Shown here: one piece after another, positions 34,568-43,010 of the stretch
How positions within the stretch are numbered: position 1 is the first letter of the stretch
Layout: every line of letters begins with the position of its first letter
Assembly: GCA_016931935.1 (NCBI GenBank)
Contig: JAFGDW010000271.1
Span: 44,806 to 108,805, forward strand
DNA length: 64,000 nt
DNA from: Candidatus Zhuqueibacterota bacterium
GTDB taxonomy: Bacteria > Zhuqueibacterota > Zhuqueibacteria > Thermofontimicrobiales > Thiofontviventaceae
Direction of reading: 5' to 3'
Made by a program: the position numbers and the translations under genes
Notes under the pieces: generated by a model
Seen by the model: only the letters and a program-made list of their open reading frames with translations
Databases searched by the model: none
What the model was told of the DNA's origin: nothing

Positions 34568-34871
34568 AATGTTTCCGATATTCTCAATTAATAATTATGT
34601 GATACTATAAATTGTTTCGGTCGCGATTTAGTTGAAGCAAACTATTGATTAAATTACAAGTTTTGATAGATACCAGGTATTTTAAATGCTCTGCAAAACA
34701 CAGGAAAATTCCCGGTGTTCAATAGAGTTAGAAGTAGGCTTTGAGAAAACGTCGTAATTGAGATGAGTTGGAGTATGAAGAAAATGCAAACAATAGGTCG
34801 AATTTTATATTGCATGCGGAACTGCTCCCGGATTTGGAACATTTCTGACTAAAGCGATCAGTCCGCTCAGA

Positions 34872-34957
34872 AAAAATGGCGGAATTTCAATCTGCCCAAT
34901 AAAAATGGCGGATTTTCAACCCGCCCAGGAAATATAGCGGATTTTCAACCTTCAGCC
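34872..34957. repeat. Three imperfect 29-nt tandem repeats
   Basis: Copies begin at 34872, 34901 and 34930 with exact 29-nt spacing. The consensus start is AAAAATGGCGGATTTTCAAC, ending in CCGCC-like sequence, so each full copy is itself a GGCGG...CCGCC hairpin. Copy three is diverged at both ends. Confidence 0.75.
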
Positions 34958-35017
34958 ATTAGCTAAGAAAATGGCGTGTTTGGGTGAATTGATTGATTAT
35001 TTCACATTTATGTAGAA

Positions 35018-35200
35018 TTCAATGTAACTATACGAGCAGTGCGTTGCCTGAGCTTGTCGCAGGCAACGCTTCCACACAATATTGCTTGTTTGTCGGCTTC
35101 GACACCGTTCGTGCCGCGAACAACGGCGACACGCCGGTGCGAGACAGCAAGCTCAGCCGACGGCTAAATCCGTGCCCAACCTGAATAGTTACAATTTAAT
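35018..35200. mobile_element. MITE-like composite element with AATTGTAACTAT-type ends
   Basis: The left end AATGTAACTATAC (35021 on) faces GAATAGTTACAATT (35183-35196). Inside are a perfect 10-bp hairpin GCGTTGCCTG/CAGGCAACGC (35041-35050, 35060-35069) and an inverted copy of the 19-nt module found at 2977 (35100-35118). The GCCTGAGCTTGTCG core recurs at 41370-41405 and 50995-51020. Confidence 0.6.
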
Positions 35201-35204
35201 ATGT

Positions 35205-35237
35205 CGAAAAACCAGGTATTTTTAAAATACCTGGTTT
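35205..35237 (-). terminator. Terminator hairpin of the GH8 gene
   Basis: AAACCAGGTATTTT (35209-35222) pairs perfectly with AAAATACCTGGTTT (35224-35237). On the minus strand the stem ends in five T residues. It lies 58 bp past the GH8 stop codon. Confidence 0.8.
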
Positions 35238-35294
35238 GATGCCTCACAAGAACTTAAGAAAAATTAAATAGTACATTAAAAAAAATGATATCAA

Positions 35295-36557
35295 CTATTC
35301 TCCAACTGGCAAATAGATTCTAAAATTCCCGCTTACTTGCAGCATTGCCAGCATATAAAGCATGCCGTCGTAATATCGTCCTTCGCCTTTGGGAATGGGT
35401 AAATCCCATAATGCCTGCACAAATTCCTTGCGATGTTCACTGGTGGCTGCCAGGCAGGCGACGGCATTCATAGCCGTTAGCCCCGAGCTGCGGTCTTTGG
35501 TCAGCCGTTTTCCATCAAGAGAGTATTGATTTACATAACTGTCAAGGCCTTCCGAATGGAAAAAATCAAGCAGCCGATTGCATTCACCGATCTGCCAGTC
35601 ATCTTTACCAAACCATGAGTAATCCATGCCAATATTCATCGCAACACGCCAGGCATCGTAACGAAAATCGCCATGACCGCCATGCCAGGGATCGACCGGG
35701 GAGCCGTCAAAATGTGCGTAATCAGGCGCCAGTCCGGTTTTCGGATGAACGGTTTTTTTGAAAAATTCCCGGCTCGTGGCAGCACATGCGTTCCAGAAAT
35801 CGTTTTCCTTATCCGCCCACTTTGCCCAAAGCTCATAAAAATGGGGGAGATGGTAGGACGGATCTGTGAAATCATCAGCATTTCCCACCGGCACAAATAC
35901 GACTTGTTTTTCCCGGCGATTAAACATATTGGAAATAGTATTGTCATCATTCGCAACTTCAGCTTTGGAGAGCATGGCATCGAGCAGTGCTTGTGCTTCG
36001 GTTTTGTAATTATAAATGCCCTCGCCGTCGCCCCAACGTGCAGATGCAAAAATTAATGCCATTGTGAACCACTCTTCGCCGTCCGCAGCGGAATTGGGAT
36101 CGAGAATCGTGCCATCGGTTTTGAGCTGCCACGCAAAATAGTGGTTGCGCTGCCCGGTTTTATGTTGCATATATGTCTTCGCCCATTTCCACAGCCGGTC
36201 GAATTCAGTCTTTTTATCAAGCTGCACGGCGATCATCATGCCGTACGACATGCCTTCAGTACGAACATCATGATTCCAGATATCTTTAATGTAAGCCATG
36301 TCCGGCTCAACCGGATAATAGACTCGCTCGGTTTCATCATCGCCATAAAAAAGCTGATCCCAACTAGCCTCAACTCTTGCACGGACAAGTACCTCAGATT
36401 TCTCAAGAATTTCCGTAAACAGATTCGGATAATCACGCGTTTTAGATGCGGCTTTTTGATTTGTCGATTCTGCGTTTTTATCGAACGAAAAACCAGAATT
36501 AACAGACATGCATACACATACCAAAATCACCAAACTAAATGCACAGAACCCATTCAT
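35295..36557 (-). CDS. Secreted GH8 reducing-end oligoxylanase (Rex-like)
   Basis: I choose ATG 36557 (MNGFCAF) because GAGGTG lies 7 nt upstream; the longer frame adds 16 residues across that site. The 420-residue protein has a signal peptide (about 1-24) and a GH8 (alpha/alpha)6 barrel. The proton donor is Glu101 in VRTEGMSYGMM, and FRYDAWRVAMN carries a conserved Asp near the base position. Overall length and the RNHYFAWQL and TAMNAVACLAA segments fit reducing-end xylose-releasing exo-oligoxylanases more than endoglucanases. It would release xylose from xylo-oligosaccharides outside the cytoplasm, matching the pentose pathway next door. The subgroup call is inference. Confidence 0.86.
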   Translation of the reverse strand: MNGFCAFSLVILVCVCMSVNSGFSFDKNAESTNQKAASKTRDYPNLFTEILEKSEVLVRARVEASWDQLFYGDDETERVYYPVEPDMAYIKDIWNHDVRTEGMSYGMMIAVQLDKKTEFDRLWKWAKTYMQHKTGQRNHYFAWQLKTDGTILDPNSAADGEEWFTMALIFASARWGDGEGIYNYKTEAQALLDAMLSKAEVANDDNTISNMFNRREKQVVFVPVGNADDFTDPSYHLPHFYELWAKWADKENDFWNACAATSREFFKKTVHPKTGLAPDYAHFDGSPVDPWHGGHGDFRYDAWRVAMNIGMDYSWFGKDDWQIGECNRLLDFFHSEGLDSYVNQYSLDGKRLTKDRSSGLTAMNAVACLAATSEHRKEFVQALWDLPIPKGEGRYYDGMLYMLAMLQVSGNFRIYLPVGE

Positions 36558-36605
36558 TCGAATCACCTCACACAATAACAATGAAATTGAAAATAAATGA
36601 TTCAA

Positions 36606-37189
36606 TCATCTGCTCGGCAATGTTTTAAACCGGCAGAATACAATCACGTTGCTTACATTCAACATCGGTTTATTATTTTAAAATATAACTCTGGATTTTT
36701 AAATCGATACTATCATAACAACATGACATGAATTACAAAGAACAAATCAATTAATCTTTAATTTTCAAGATTGGTTAAATAATTACTGAACCGTTTCAAA
36801 TCAATTCCAAAAAAAATACCGTTTGGTATTTCTACGTTCTTTGTAAATAAGTAAAATTCTTTGAAAAAGTCAAGCCGAAATTTAAATAAGTGATTGTTTC
36901 ACAATCGAGAAACAGTGCTTCAATTACGATGACACGAAATGAATATTACAACAAATTGGTTTGTAACGTGTAGAATGTATAATAAATGTGAAACGATTCA
37001 ATAATAGTTTGGGAAATGGAATGCGTACAATGGTCTTAATTTTTTTTAAATCCTTTTGCAAATTCGTGCATCTAATGATTTGAATAGACAAAAAGAGAGT
37101 TTTCCAGAAGCGTATTATCAGGGGAATTAGTGATATCAGGGCGATCCGGATACCAGGAACAAGAAAGTTAAATATGTAAATCATAAAAA
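36606..37189. other. AT-rich spacer between GH8 and thioredoxin genes
   Basis: No gene is supported in this very AT-rich stretch. It separates divergently transcribed genes, so it should contain both promoters. A short hairpin GATTGTTTCACAATC is at about 36893-36907. No repeat shared with other spacers was found. Confidence 0.45.
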
Positions 37190-37201
37190 ATGGAGTTAAA
37201 A

Positions 37202-37582
37202 ATGGCTGAGCATCTGACAAAACAGACTTTTTTAGAAAAAGTGTTCAATTATGAGAAGAATCGGGAATGGAAATTTGAAGGTGAATTGCCGTGTGTGATT
37301 GACTTTTATGCTGACTGGTGTGGACCCTGTAAAATGGTAGCGCCGATTATTGAAGACCTTTCCAAAGAATATGACGGCAAGGTAAATTTCTACAAAGTAG
37401 ATACCGAACAGGAACAGGAACTGGCTGCTGCCTTTGGCATTCGCAGTATTCCGTCATTGCTGTTTATTCCCAAAGATGGTAAACCGCAAATGGCAGCCGG
37501 CGCATTTCCGAAAAACACCTTTGTGGAAGTGATTGAAAAGGAATTGTTGAATAATGTGTCCGATACAGCGTCGGTGAATTAA
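37202..37582 (+). CDS. Thioredoxin
   Basis: I choose ATG 37202 (MAEHL), with GGAG 6 nt upstream, over the ATG at 37190 that overlaps it. The 126-residue cytoplasmic protein has DFYADWCGPCK with C40/C43 and the cis-Pro loop IRSIPSLLF, as in classical thioredoxins. An N-terminal extension of about 15 residues is longer than in E. coli TrxA. It reduces disulfides in cytoplasmic proteins and is itself reduced by thioredoxin reductase, not found here. It is a single gene. Confidence 0.92.
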   Translation: MAEHLTKQTFLEKVFNYEKNREWKFEGELPCVIDFYADWCGPCKMVAPIIEDLSKEYDGKVNFYKVDTEQEQELAAAFGIRSIPSLLFIPKDGKPQMAAGAFPKNTFVEVIEKELLNNVSDTASVN

Positions 37583-37640
37583 GCATTGTCTCATATGAAT
37601 GATTTAAATTTTTAGAAGCTATAATGAGAAACGTGTACGT

Positions 37641-37764
37641 GTTCACAGTCATTTGGAATGCGAACGTGCTACGCACTTTTATTCGTATAAATTTAACTTA
37701 TATCTCAGATGCTAATACATTTGCTTAGGGTTATAAGTGCGTAGCACGTTTAGCCCCTGTGAAC
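37641..37764. repeat. Nested inverted repeat with ACGTGCTACGCACT arms
   Basis: The outer arms GTTCACAG (37641-37648) and CTGTGAAC (37757-37764) enclose ACGTGCTACGCACT (37664-37677) and AGTGCGTAGCACGT (37736-37749), 58 nt apart. The inner arms are identical to the palindrome at 32722-32754, so this is a second, interrupted member of one repeat family. Confidence 0.7.
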
Positions 37765-37771
37765 GATTACT

Positions 37772-37806
37772 AAAACGTCTGTAATTGAGATTACAGGCGT
37801 TTTTTG
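37772..37806 (-). terminator. Bidirectional terminator between thioredoxin and polysaccharide lyase genes
   Basis: AAAACGTCTGTAAT (37772-37785) pairs with ATTACAGGCGTTTT (37790-37803), one wobble, loop TGAG. T runs follow on the plus strand (TTTTTT) and the minus strand (TTTT). It can serve both converging genes. Confidence 0.85.
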
Positions 37807-37807
37807 T

Positions 37808-40573
37808 TTATTTCATCAGTACAAATTTTCGTGTGGCAACAAAATTGCTCATTCGCAATTGGTACAGATATATTCCACTGGCCAGTGAAGAACCATCATA
37901 TCCTATTCGATATGTGCCTGCAGATTGACGTTGATTAACTACGGTTTCTATTTCCTTTCCCAGAACATCATAAATCGTAAGCGTCACTAAATCCGTTTGC
38001 GGGATGGTATAGCGAATCGTCGTTGCCGGATTAAACGGATTGGGATAATTGGGAAACAGTGCAAATGCTCCCGGCGTTGTATTCGGTTGATCAAACTCCA
38101 CGGGGATACCGGCAAGATTCACGCCTTCCAATTCAAATGTTGCTTTGTAATAGGAAGATGTGGCGTGCTCTTTGTGAAGTGGCAAAGCAAATGACGTTAT
38201 GCCGTCTTTGTAGGCAGCCGTAGTAGCTTCAATATTCTTAAACGCCGCGGGTGGAACGCCTGTATAGATATGCAATTGTGCTGACGTGGCTGCGGTAGAT
38301 GAATAATAACCGGTAATTTTGTTACCATTGTAATTCAGTATGATGCAACCGGGAATTCCATCGTTGGAGAAAATCGGGATGCTATTAAACACAATTTGTG
38401 TAGCATTTTGAGCGAGCACGAATTTGGGTGCAGCATGGGAGGCCGTTAATTTAGCAAAAAAAATGTTGGCGTCGATGGACATTTCCTTGACTTCAACCGA
38501 AGGACAGCACATGGTGAAAAATGACGGCTCGTTTTGCACAATGATGATATTATCATCATTCCCGATGACCAGTTTTTTCGTGACATTAAGCGCCACCGAT
38601 AAATCCTGAATGTGTGGCAGAACAGCGTTTGCAGCACCGGGCTGGACAATGCTTAAAAATCGATCTGTTTCTGTGTGCGCCAGTGTAAGCCGGGCAGTCA
38701 TTACTTTATGATTTTCGATGGATTTCCAGGCATCGGCGTGGGTATCATCCTCGATGGAGATGGATTCACGTCCGCTCACCGTGGTAACGTACGCTTTCAG
38801 TTGCGATGCACGTTGTCCGTCCCCGATATTATTCCAGACAATTTCATTCGGCGAATCGCCGGTCTCTGTTTGTTGTTGATGGCCGTGCAAACGCCAAATG
38901 AAATTTTTTGGGGCGCCGTGATCGTTGGTCACACGATCCACAATGATAAAATACGGATCGGTCGACGGATCATTATCATAGGCATAAGAACGATCGTAAA
39001 TGACGTGGCGTGTGGTATTCGGACCAATTAAAACAGGATTTGTATTTTCGGGATTGGTGCTTTCGCGAATGCTGATTTCCAGATAATCAATATCACCAAT
39101 ACTGATGTAATTTTCAATGTACGCATCCAGATCGGGAGCATTAATGATGCTGTATGTCTGATTGATTAATTCTTCATTTTCGATAGCGATGCGGTTGTGA
39201 TCGCTGGCTTTGTTGAATAAATCATGGTTGCCAAATTGATCGTACCCACTATCAAGCGCCAGCACATCGGAACCACGGGCGATGATAAAACTGGTCGCAT
39301 CCGCCTGTTCGTGGGACATGCCCCATTTCCGCATATCATCGTGCTCGCCGATGAGTGCCATATAGGTGGCATCCGGCGACCAATCGGTGCGTAAAATTGC
39401 CAATCCCTGGTCGGGCATGAATTGCGACGATTCCCAACCGGCAGTAACAGGATCAATAATTTGTTGGTTAGGCATTTTTGTCATCAAGCGAATTTCATAC
39501 AGATCATTTTGAAAATCCAGATCAGTCAATGTATGCTGATAATCCCATTGAAACAAGCCATTGTTATCGATCGCAGCAGTGATGCCAGTGAAATAGCCAT
39601 CGTAACGGCCATCATCAAAGTTTGGCCGTCGTCCATCGGGCATCCGAATGCGAATACTCCACTCCGCTAATGATTGAAAAGTTGGATTATCAAGGATAAT
39701 TCCAGGATCGAATTCAGATTGGGCAGCACCGCCAAATTTTGTTTCGTTATTTATAATGAAGTGCGTCCACACAAACGGAATAAAGCTGGCAGCAGCATAT
39801 TCAAGATAATCAAATCCCTCGGCCCAGCCGCCATTGTCCGTCGACTGGACATCGAAAATTTTGTAATACCGCAGATATGCATGAAATACCCAGTCAGTAG
39901 CGTCCGGGTATGTGTCGAATACAATTCCGGCAATTCCGATGGCGGAGGCGACTTTTAAATCCACATTATTATTAAAATAACTTAATTCATAGACCTTGAA
40001 ATCGTTAACCGATTTGTTATACAATTTTCTGACAATGGCTTGAATTCGTGTGGCTGAGGCAATTTCAGCATCGCCGAAATGATAACCGGACCCTTTCAAC
40101 AAATCCCACGCAGTACAATATCCGGTAATTGCTTTTGATGCCTCAAGCAGTTTATTGACACCGTCGGAAAAAATCAATTCATTTAAATTGGCGGGCAGGA
40201 CGGAATCCGGTACCGGAACGGACAATAAAATTTGTACTGTCTTGTCGCCCAGATGGTCGCCATCCACATCAATCGAATCACCAACCAGATACCTGAACGC
40301 TGCTGCTTGTGCTGTTTGGGCATTGATCGCATAATTATGCCAGTCGTTCCCACCAATCGGCGTTTCTGAGTTTACGATTATGTCATCACGAAGTGTTTGA
40401 TAGGCGACATTATTGTAACGGCTTTTTGCTTCCGGTATTTGGGATGGCGTGATAATCAAGCGTGGATAAAAATCAATTGCGGCGTGTGAATTAATTGGCG
40501 TGGTAAATTTTAAGCCAACTGTCATTAAAAATAACCAATAAATATGAAGAACGTTTTTGTATGTCAATTTCAT
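37808..40573 (-). CDS. Secreted heparinase II/III-like polysaccharide lyase with T9SS-type sorting domain
   Basis: I choose ATG 40573 (MKLTYK), which has GGTGG 5 nt upstream. The 921-residue protein has a signal peptide (about 1-31), an alpha-helical toroid (about 35-400; GGWAEGFDYLEYAAASF, DGRRPNFDDG) and a heparinase II/III beta-sandwich (about 400-700; MSHEQADATSFIIARGSDVLALDSGYDQFG has the conserved H..D..SF..G...L.DSG pattern). The C-terminal end has an immunoglobulin-like part and a sorting domain (NYPNPFNPATTI near 850). Relatives cleave uronic-acid polysaccharides by beta-elimination (heparin, heparan, alginate); the substrate here is not readable. It should act at the cell surface. 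Confidence 0.85.
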   Translation of the reverse strand: MKLTYKNVLHIYWLFLMTVGLKFTTPINSHAAIDFYPRLIITPSQIPEAKSRYNNVAYQTLRDDIIVNSETPIGGNDWHNYAINAQTAQAAAFRYLVGDSIDVDGDHLGDKTVQILLSVPVPDSVLPANLNELIFSDGVNKLLEASKAITGYCTAWDLLKGSGYHFGDAEIASATRIQAIVRKLYNKSVNDFKVYELSYFNNNVDLKVASAIGIAGIVFDTYPDATDWVFHAYLRYYKIFDVQSTDNGGWAEGFDYLEYAAASFIPFVWTHFIINNETKFGGAAQSEFDPGIILDNPTFQSLAEWSIRIRMPDGRRPNFDDGRYDGYFTGITAAIDNNGLFQWDYQHTLTDLDFQNDLYEIRLMTKMPNQQIIDPVTAGWESSQFMPDQGLAILRTDWSPDATYMALIGEHDDMRKWGMSHEQADATSFIIARGSDVLALDSGYDQFGNHDLFNKASDHNRIAIENEELINQTYSIINAPDLDAYIENYISIGDIDYLEISIRESTNPENTNPVLIGPNTTRHVIYDRSYAYDNDPSTDPYFIIVDRVTNDHGAPKNFIWRLHGHQQQTETGDSPNEIVWNNIGDGQRASQLKAYVTTVSGRESISIEDDTHADAWKSIENHKVMTARLTLAHTETDRFLSIVQPGAANAVLPHIQDLSVALNVTKKLVIGNDDNIIIVQNEPSFFTMCCPSVEVKEMSIDANIFFAKLTASHAAPKFVLAQNATQIVFNSIPIFSNDGIPGCIILNYNGNKITGYYSSTAATSAQLHIYTGVPPAAFKNIEATTAAYKDGITSFALPLHKEHATSSYYKATFELEGVNLAGIPVEFDQPNTTPGAFALFPNYPNPFNPATTIRYTIPQTDLVTLTIYDVLGKEIETVVNQRQSAGTYRIGYDGSSLASGIYLYQLRMSNFVATRKFVLMK

Positions 40574-40864
40574 AATTGCCACCAATTAGTTTTTATTGCG
40601 TACTGATCTTGAAAAAGTTTGAATCGTTTTCTGATCTTCTCTGCGAAGGAGAATTTAGATTAGTTGACAGAACACGAAAGAAAATTGTACAGTAATCTAT
40701 GACTTGCTGTACTTTTATGCTAAAGAGCAATTATGCTTCCAAAATGTGAATTTAAAATTATTTTTAATTTTTAGTATCTTAATGTTGAAATTTGTGCATA
40801 ATAAGGAACAAGAATTAAATAACTTGGCCATGTGTTAATAAATTGAAATTAATCCATAATATTG

Positions 40865-40938
40865 ACATCCCGCTAAATCCCCCTTCAAAGGGGGACTTCA
40901 AAGTTTTCACCCCCTTCGAATGGGGGCAGGGGGGATGT
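40865..40938. repeat. Cloverleaf-type repeat with CCCCC/GGGGG hairpins
   Basis: Outer arms ACATCCC (40865-40871) and GGGATGT (40932-40938) enclose two hairpins, ATCCCCCTTCAAAGGGGGA and CCCCCTTCGAATGGGGG. The plan (one outer stem, two inner hairpins) is the same as the element inserted at 8666-8717, though the sequence differs. Confidence 0.65.
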
Positions 40939-41302
40939 TAAAATTGAACAACTTAATTAATTCTCGTTGCTAAGTGAGAAAAATTTAATATTTAAAAACA
41001 AGTTAAACCACAGAAATCACAGAAGAACACGGAATAAATAAAGTATGCTTTTTTAGTGTTTATCCGTGTTTTCAGTGATCCAATTTTTCTTTTTTGGGTT
41101 CTGGTTCATTCAGGTTGGGATAATTGTAAAATATTTTATCTTTAATTAACCGAATAGCATGAAATCGAATGTGATGTCTAATGAGAATACGGTTGAGTCA
41201 TCAGCAAGAGGTATATTAAAACGAAGACAAATTTAATTTGTTTTCCATTTTCCGGACTTCGTTCTAATTATCAAATATAGTATCGGCAGCTATGTATGAA
41301 TC

Positions 41303-41430
41303 AATGTCATTAAGTTAAGATGTATTCCATAAATGTGCTAAAATCGAGCCCTGAGCTTGACGAAGGGCGTCGGGGGACGTTGTCTTCGACAGGCTCAGGC
41401 AACGATCGAAAATTCCTTATTTTATGGCAT
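41303..41430. mobile_element. MITE-like element starting AATGTCATTAAGTTAAG
   Basis: AATGTCATTAAGTTAAG (41303-41319) is the end sequence also found at 7305, 50509 and, inverted, 50666. Inside are GAGCCCTGAGCTTGACGAAGGGC and GTTGTCTTCGACAGGCTCAGGCAAC, the latter with GTTG(T)C/GGCAAC arms. The right boundary is uncertain; TATGTATGAAT flanks both sides (41291 and about 41428). Confidence 0.5.
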
Positions 41431-41450
41431 TTATGTATGAATTATTATAA

Positions 41451-42530
41451 TCAGGTAAGCAGCTTAATCCTGGTGAATACATAGTTCAAATGATCTTCTT
41501 TAAGCACTTTTCTGAAAAATGGAGTATCTCCGAGCTGTTCCGGATTTTGACCATTTTGTTGCTTGAGATATTTTTTACCTCGTTTTTTATCGAACCAATA
41601 CACAAGATATATTTTTTTATTGGAAATTTCAATTGCAGTAATGCCGCGTTTTCCGATCACACATCCTGAATTAAACAGGCAGGGGACTACGGTGTGGGAA
41701 TCGTACAAACCGCTAGTTAGTGCACGATCCTTCTTTTTAGTATAGGAATGATGAAGTTCTTGTTTAAAATATTTGATATAATGCTCAATGACTTTTTTTT
41801 CGTTGTCATCGGCGGCCAGATAATTCCGGCAAAGTTGCTCAATTTTAAATTTCAGATAATCAATTTTAGATAACGATTCAAATAGCGGGCGATGAGTATG
41901 GCCAATAATCGACACAATTTTTTTACGGGCGGAAAATTTATAGACCTGTCGTTCCACACGAAATTTTCGTTTGCTGTCATAAGCAGTGGAACGGTTTTTT
42001 ATGTGCAACGGCTTGGCGAGGTAACGTAACACAAAACTGGCAACCTTGTGATGTTTCTCCAAATACGCCGATGCCTGATGGCCATGATAAACGAATAGTG
42101 TTTGTCCGTCATATTTCAATTTTATGGCGGGTAAAATATCGTGTTCGTATTTATGGTGATTCATGTTGGTCAATTCAAAGTCGTGATTGCCAATGATGCG
42201 ATACAACGTATTTCGGCCTTTAAATTCATCCAAAATGTCATACACACTTTTCCATTTTCGGGCAATTTTTTCATAAGAGAATTTTTGTAATTCTTCAATA
42301 TCGCCATTAAGAAATAAAGTGTAGTTCTTTTTTAGGTAATAATCCGTTAGAATATGTTTGAATAATTTGGAATTCTTTTTGAAATCGTCGCGAGCCGTAC
42401 CGTTCCCCATGTGCAAATCACTAAATATGACAATATCGTCGCGTCCGGTAATCTCCATTTCCGGTGCTTCCTGGAATAATCGTGTGAGATTATCCTGAAT
42501 CATCATCGTTTTAATATCTTTTCGAAACAT
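41451..42530 (-). CDS. Calcineurin-like metallophosphoesterase
   Basis: The 359-residue cytoplasmic protein carries all dinuclear-metal motifs of the family: D38-x-H40 in FSDLHMGNG, GD (LNGDIEEL, D77), GNHDFE, a GHQAS segment and GHTHRP. The distribution of the motifs recalls UDP-2,3-diacylglucosamine pyrophosphatase-like enzymes, but it is longer and ends with an extra beta-rich region (YLVYWFDKKRGKKYLKQQN). The phosphoester substrate is not readable. The start could be ATG 42530 or a Met nine or ten codons later; neither has a strong ribosome site. Confidence 0.85.
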   Translation of the reverse strand: MFRKDIKTMMIQDNLTRLFQEAPEMEITGRDDIVIFSDLHMGNGTARDDFKKNSKLFKHILTDYYLKKNYTLFLNGDIEELQKFSYEKIARKWKSVYDILDEFKGRNTLYRIIGNHDFELTNMNHHKYEHDILPAIKLKYDGQTLFVYHGHQASAYLEKHHKVASFVLRYLAKPLHIKNRSTAYDSKRKFRVERQVYKFSARKKIVSIIGHTHRPLFESLSKIDYLKFKIEQLCRNYLAADDNEKKVIEHYIKYFKQELHHSYTKKKDRALTSGLYDSHTVVPCLFNSGCVIGKRGITAIEISNKKIYLVYWFDKKRGKKYLKQQNGQNPEQLGDTPFFRKVLKEDHLNYVFTRIKLLT

Positions 42531-42574
42531 GTACAGCCTTTAATTTTTTTCGTACTAATTCAGAAAATAAAGCC

Positions 42575-42793
42575 ATGTTAACTGCATCAAACATGACAGA
42601 AGAGGTAATTAAACTGACGGAATCGATGGAAGTTTCTTTGGATCGTGCGCTTCCTGTGTTGAGTCTTTGTTTATTATCGCTGAAAATAAGTGTTTTCTTA
42701 ATAGAAGGTGCATTTGATTTTCTGCATCTATTCGGTTGGTTGGCTATTGCTAAGCGATTTCGTAAATCTTCATTTAGTGAACCACAAAATTGA
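42575..42793 (+). CDS. Possible small membrane protein (hypothetical)
   Basis: A 72-residue frame lies in an otherwise empty divergent spacer. It encodes an acidic start (MTEEVIKLTESMEVSLDR) and one or two hydrophobic segments (ALPVLSLCLLSLKISVFLIEGAF). No ribosome site is clear at either Met. Its frame is plausible but it may be chance. Confidence 0.25.
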   Translation: MLTASNMTEEVIKLTESMEVSLDRALPVLSLCLLSLKISVFLIEGAFDFLHLFGWLAIAKRFRKSSFSEPQN

Positions 42794-43010
42794 TAATTTC
42801 GCTTGATATTTACTTCATATTTTAATATACTGGTACTAATGTTAACATTGGGAAATATTGTGACTTTGAAATGTTACTTTTGACTGCATTTATTGTTCAA
42901 ACAAATATGGATTAGTCGCGGCAAAATTTTGTAAATATGATTTCTTCGAGAATAACCAGCGATATTAAGCTGATTGTTTAATGCTTTTTAAATTTATCGG
43001 GGAGGCAATT

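Larger units (their letters stand above)
34568..35208. other. Spacer rich in repeats, no gene
   Basis: This interval holds three 29-nt tandem copies (34872-34957) and a composite repeat element (35018-35200) described separately. No gene is supported. The promoter for the sugar-acid cluster must lie upstream of 34567, near the AT-rich 34570-34660. Confidence 0.5.
40586..41450. other. 865-bp spacer made mostly of dispersed repeats
   Basis: No gene is supported. It contains a two-hairpin palindromic repeat (40865-40938), an inverted repeat with ACAGAAATCACAGAAGAACACGG facing CCGTGTTTTCAGTGATC (about 41013-41081), and a MITE-like sequence starting at 41303. It separates two minus-strand genes. 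Confidence 0.55.

Noticed and set aside
34872-34957. Short CRISPR array
   Set aside because: The 29-nt units are directly adjacent, with no spacer between them, and no cas gene is in the window.
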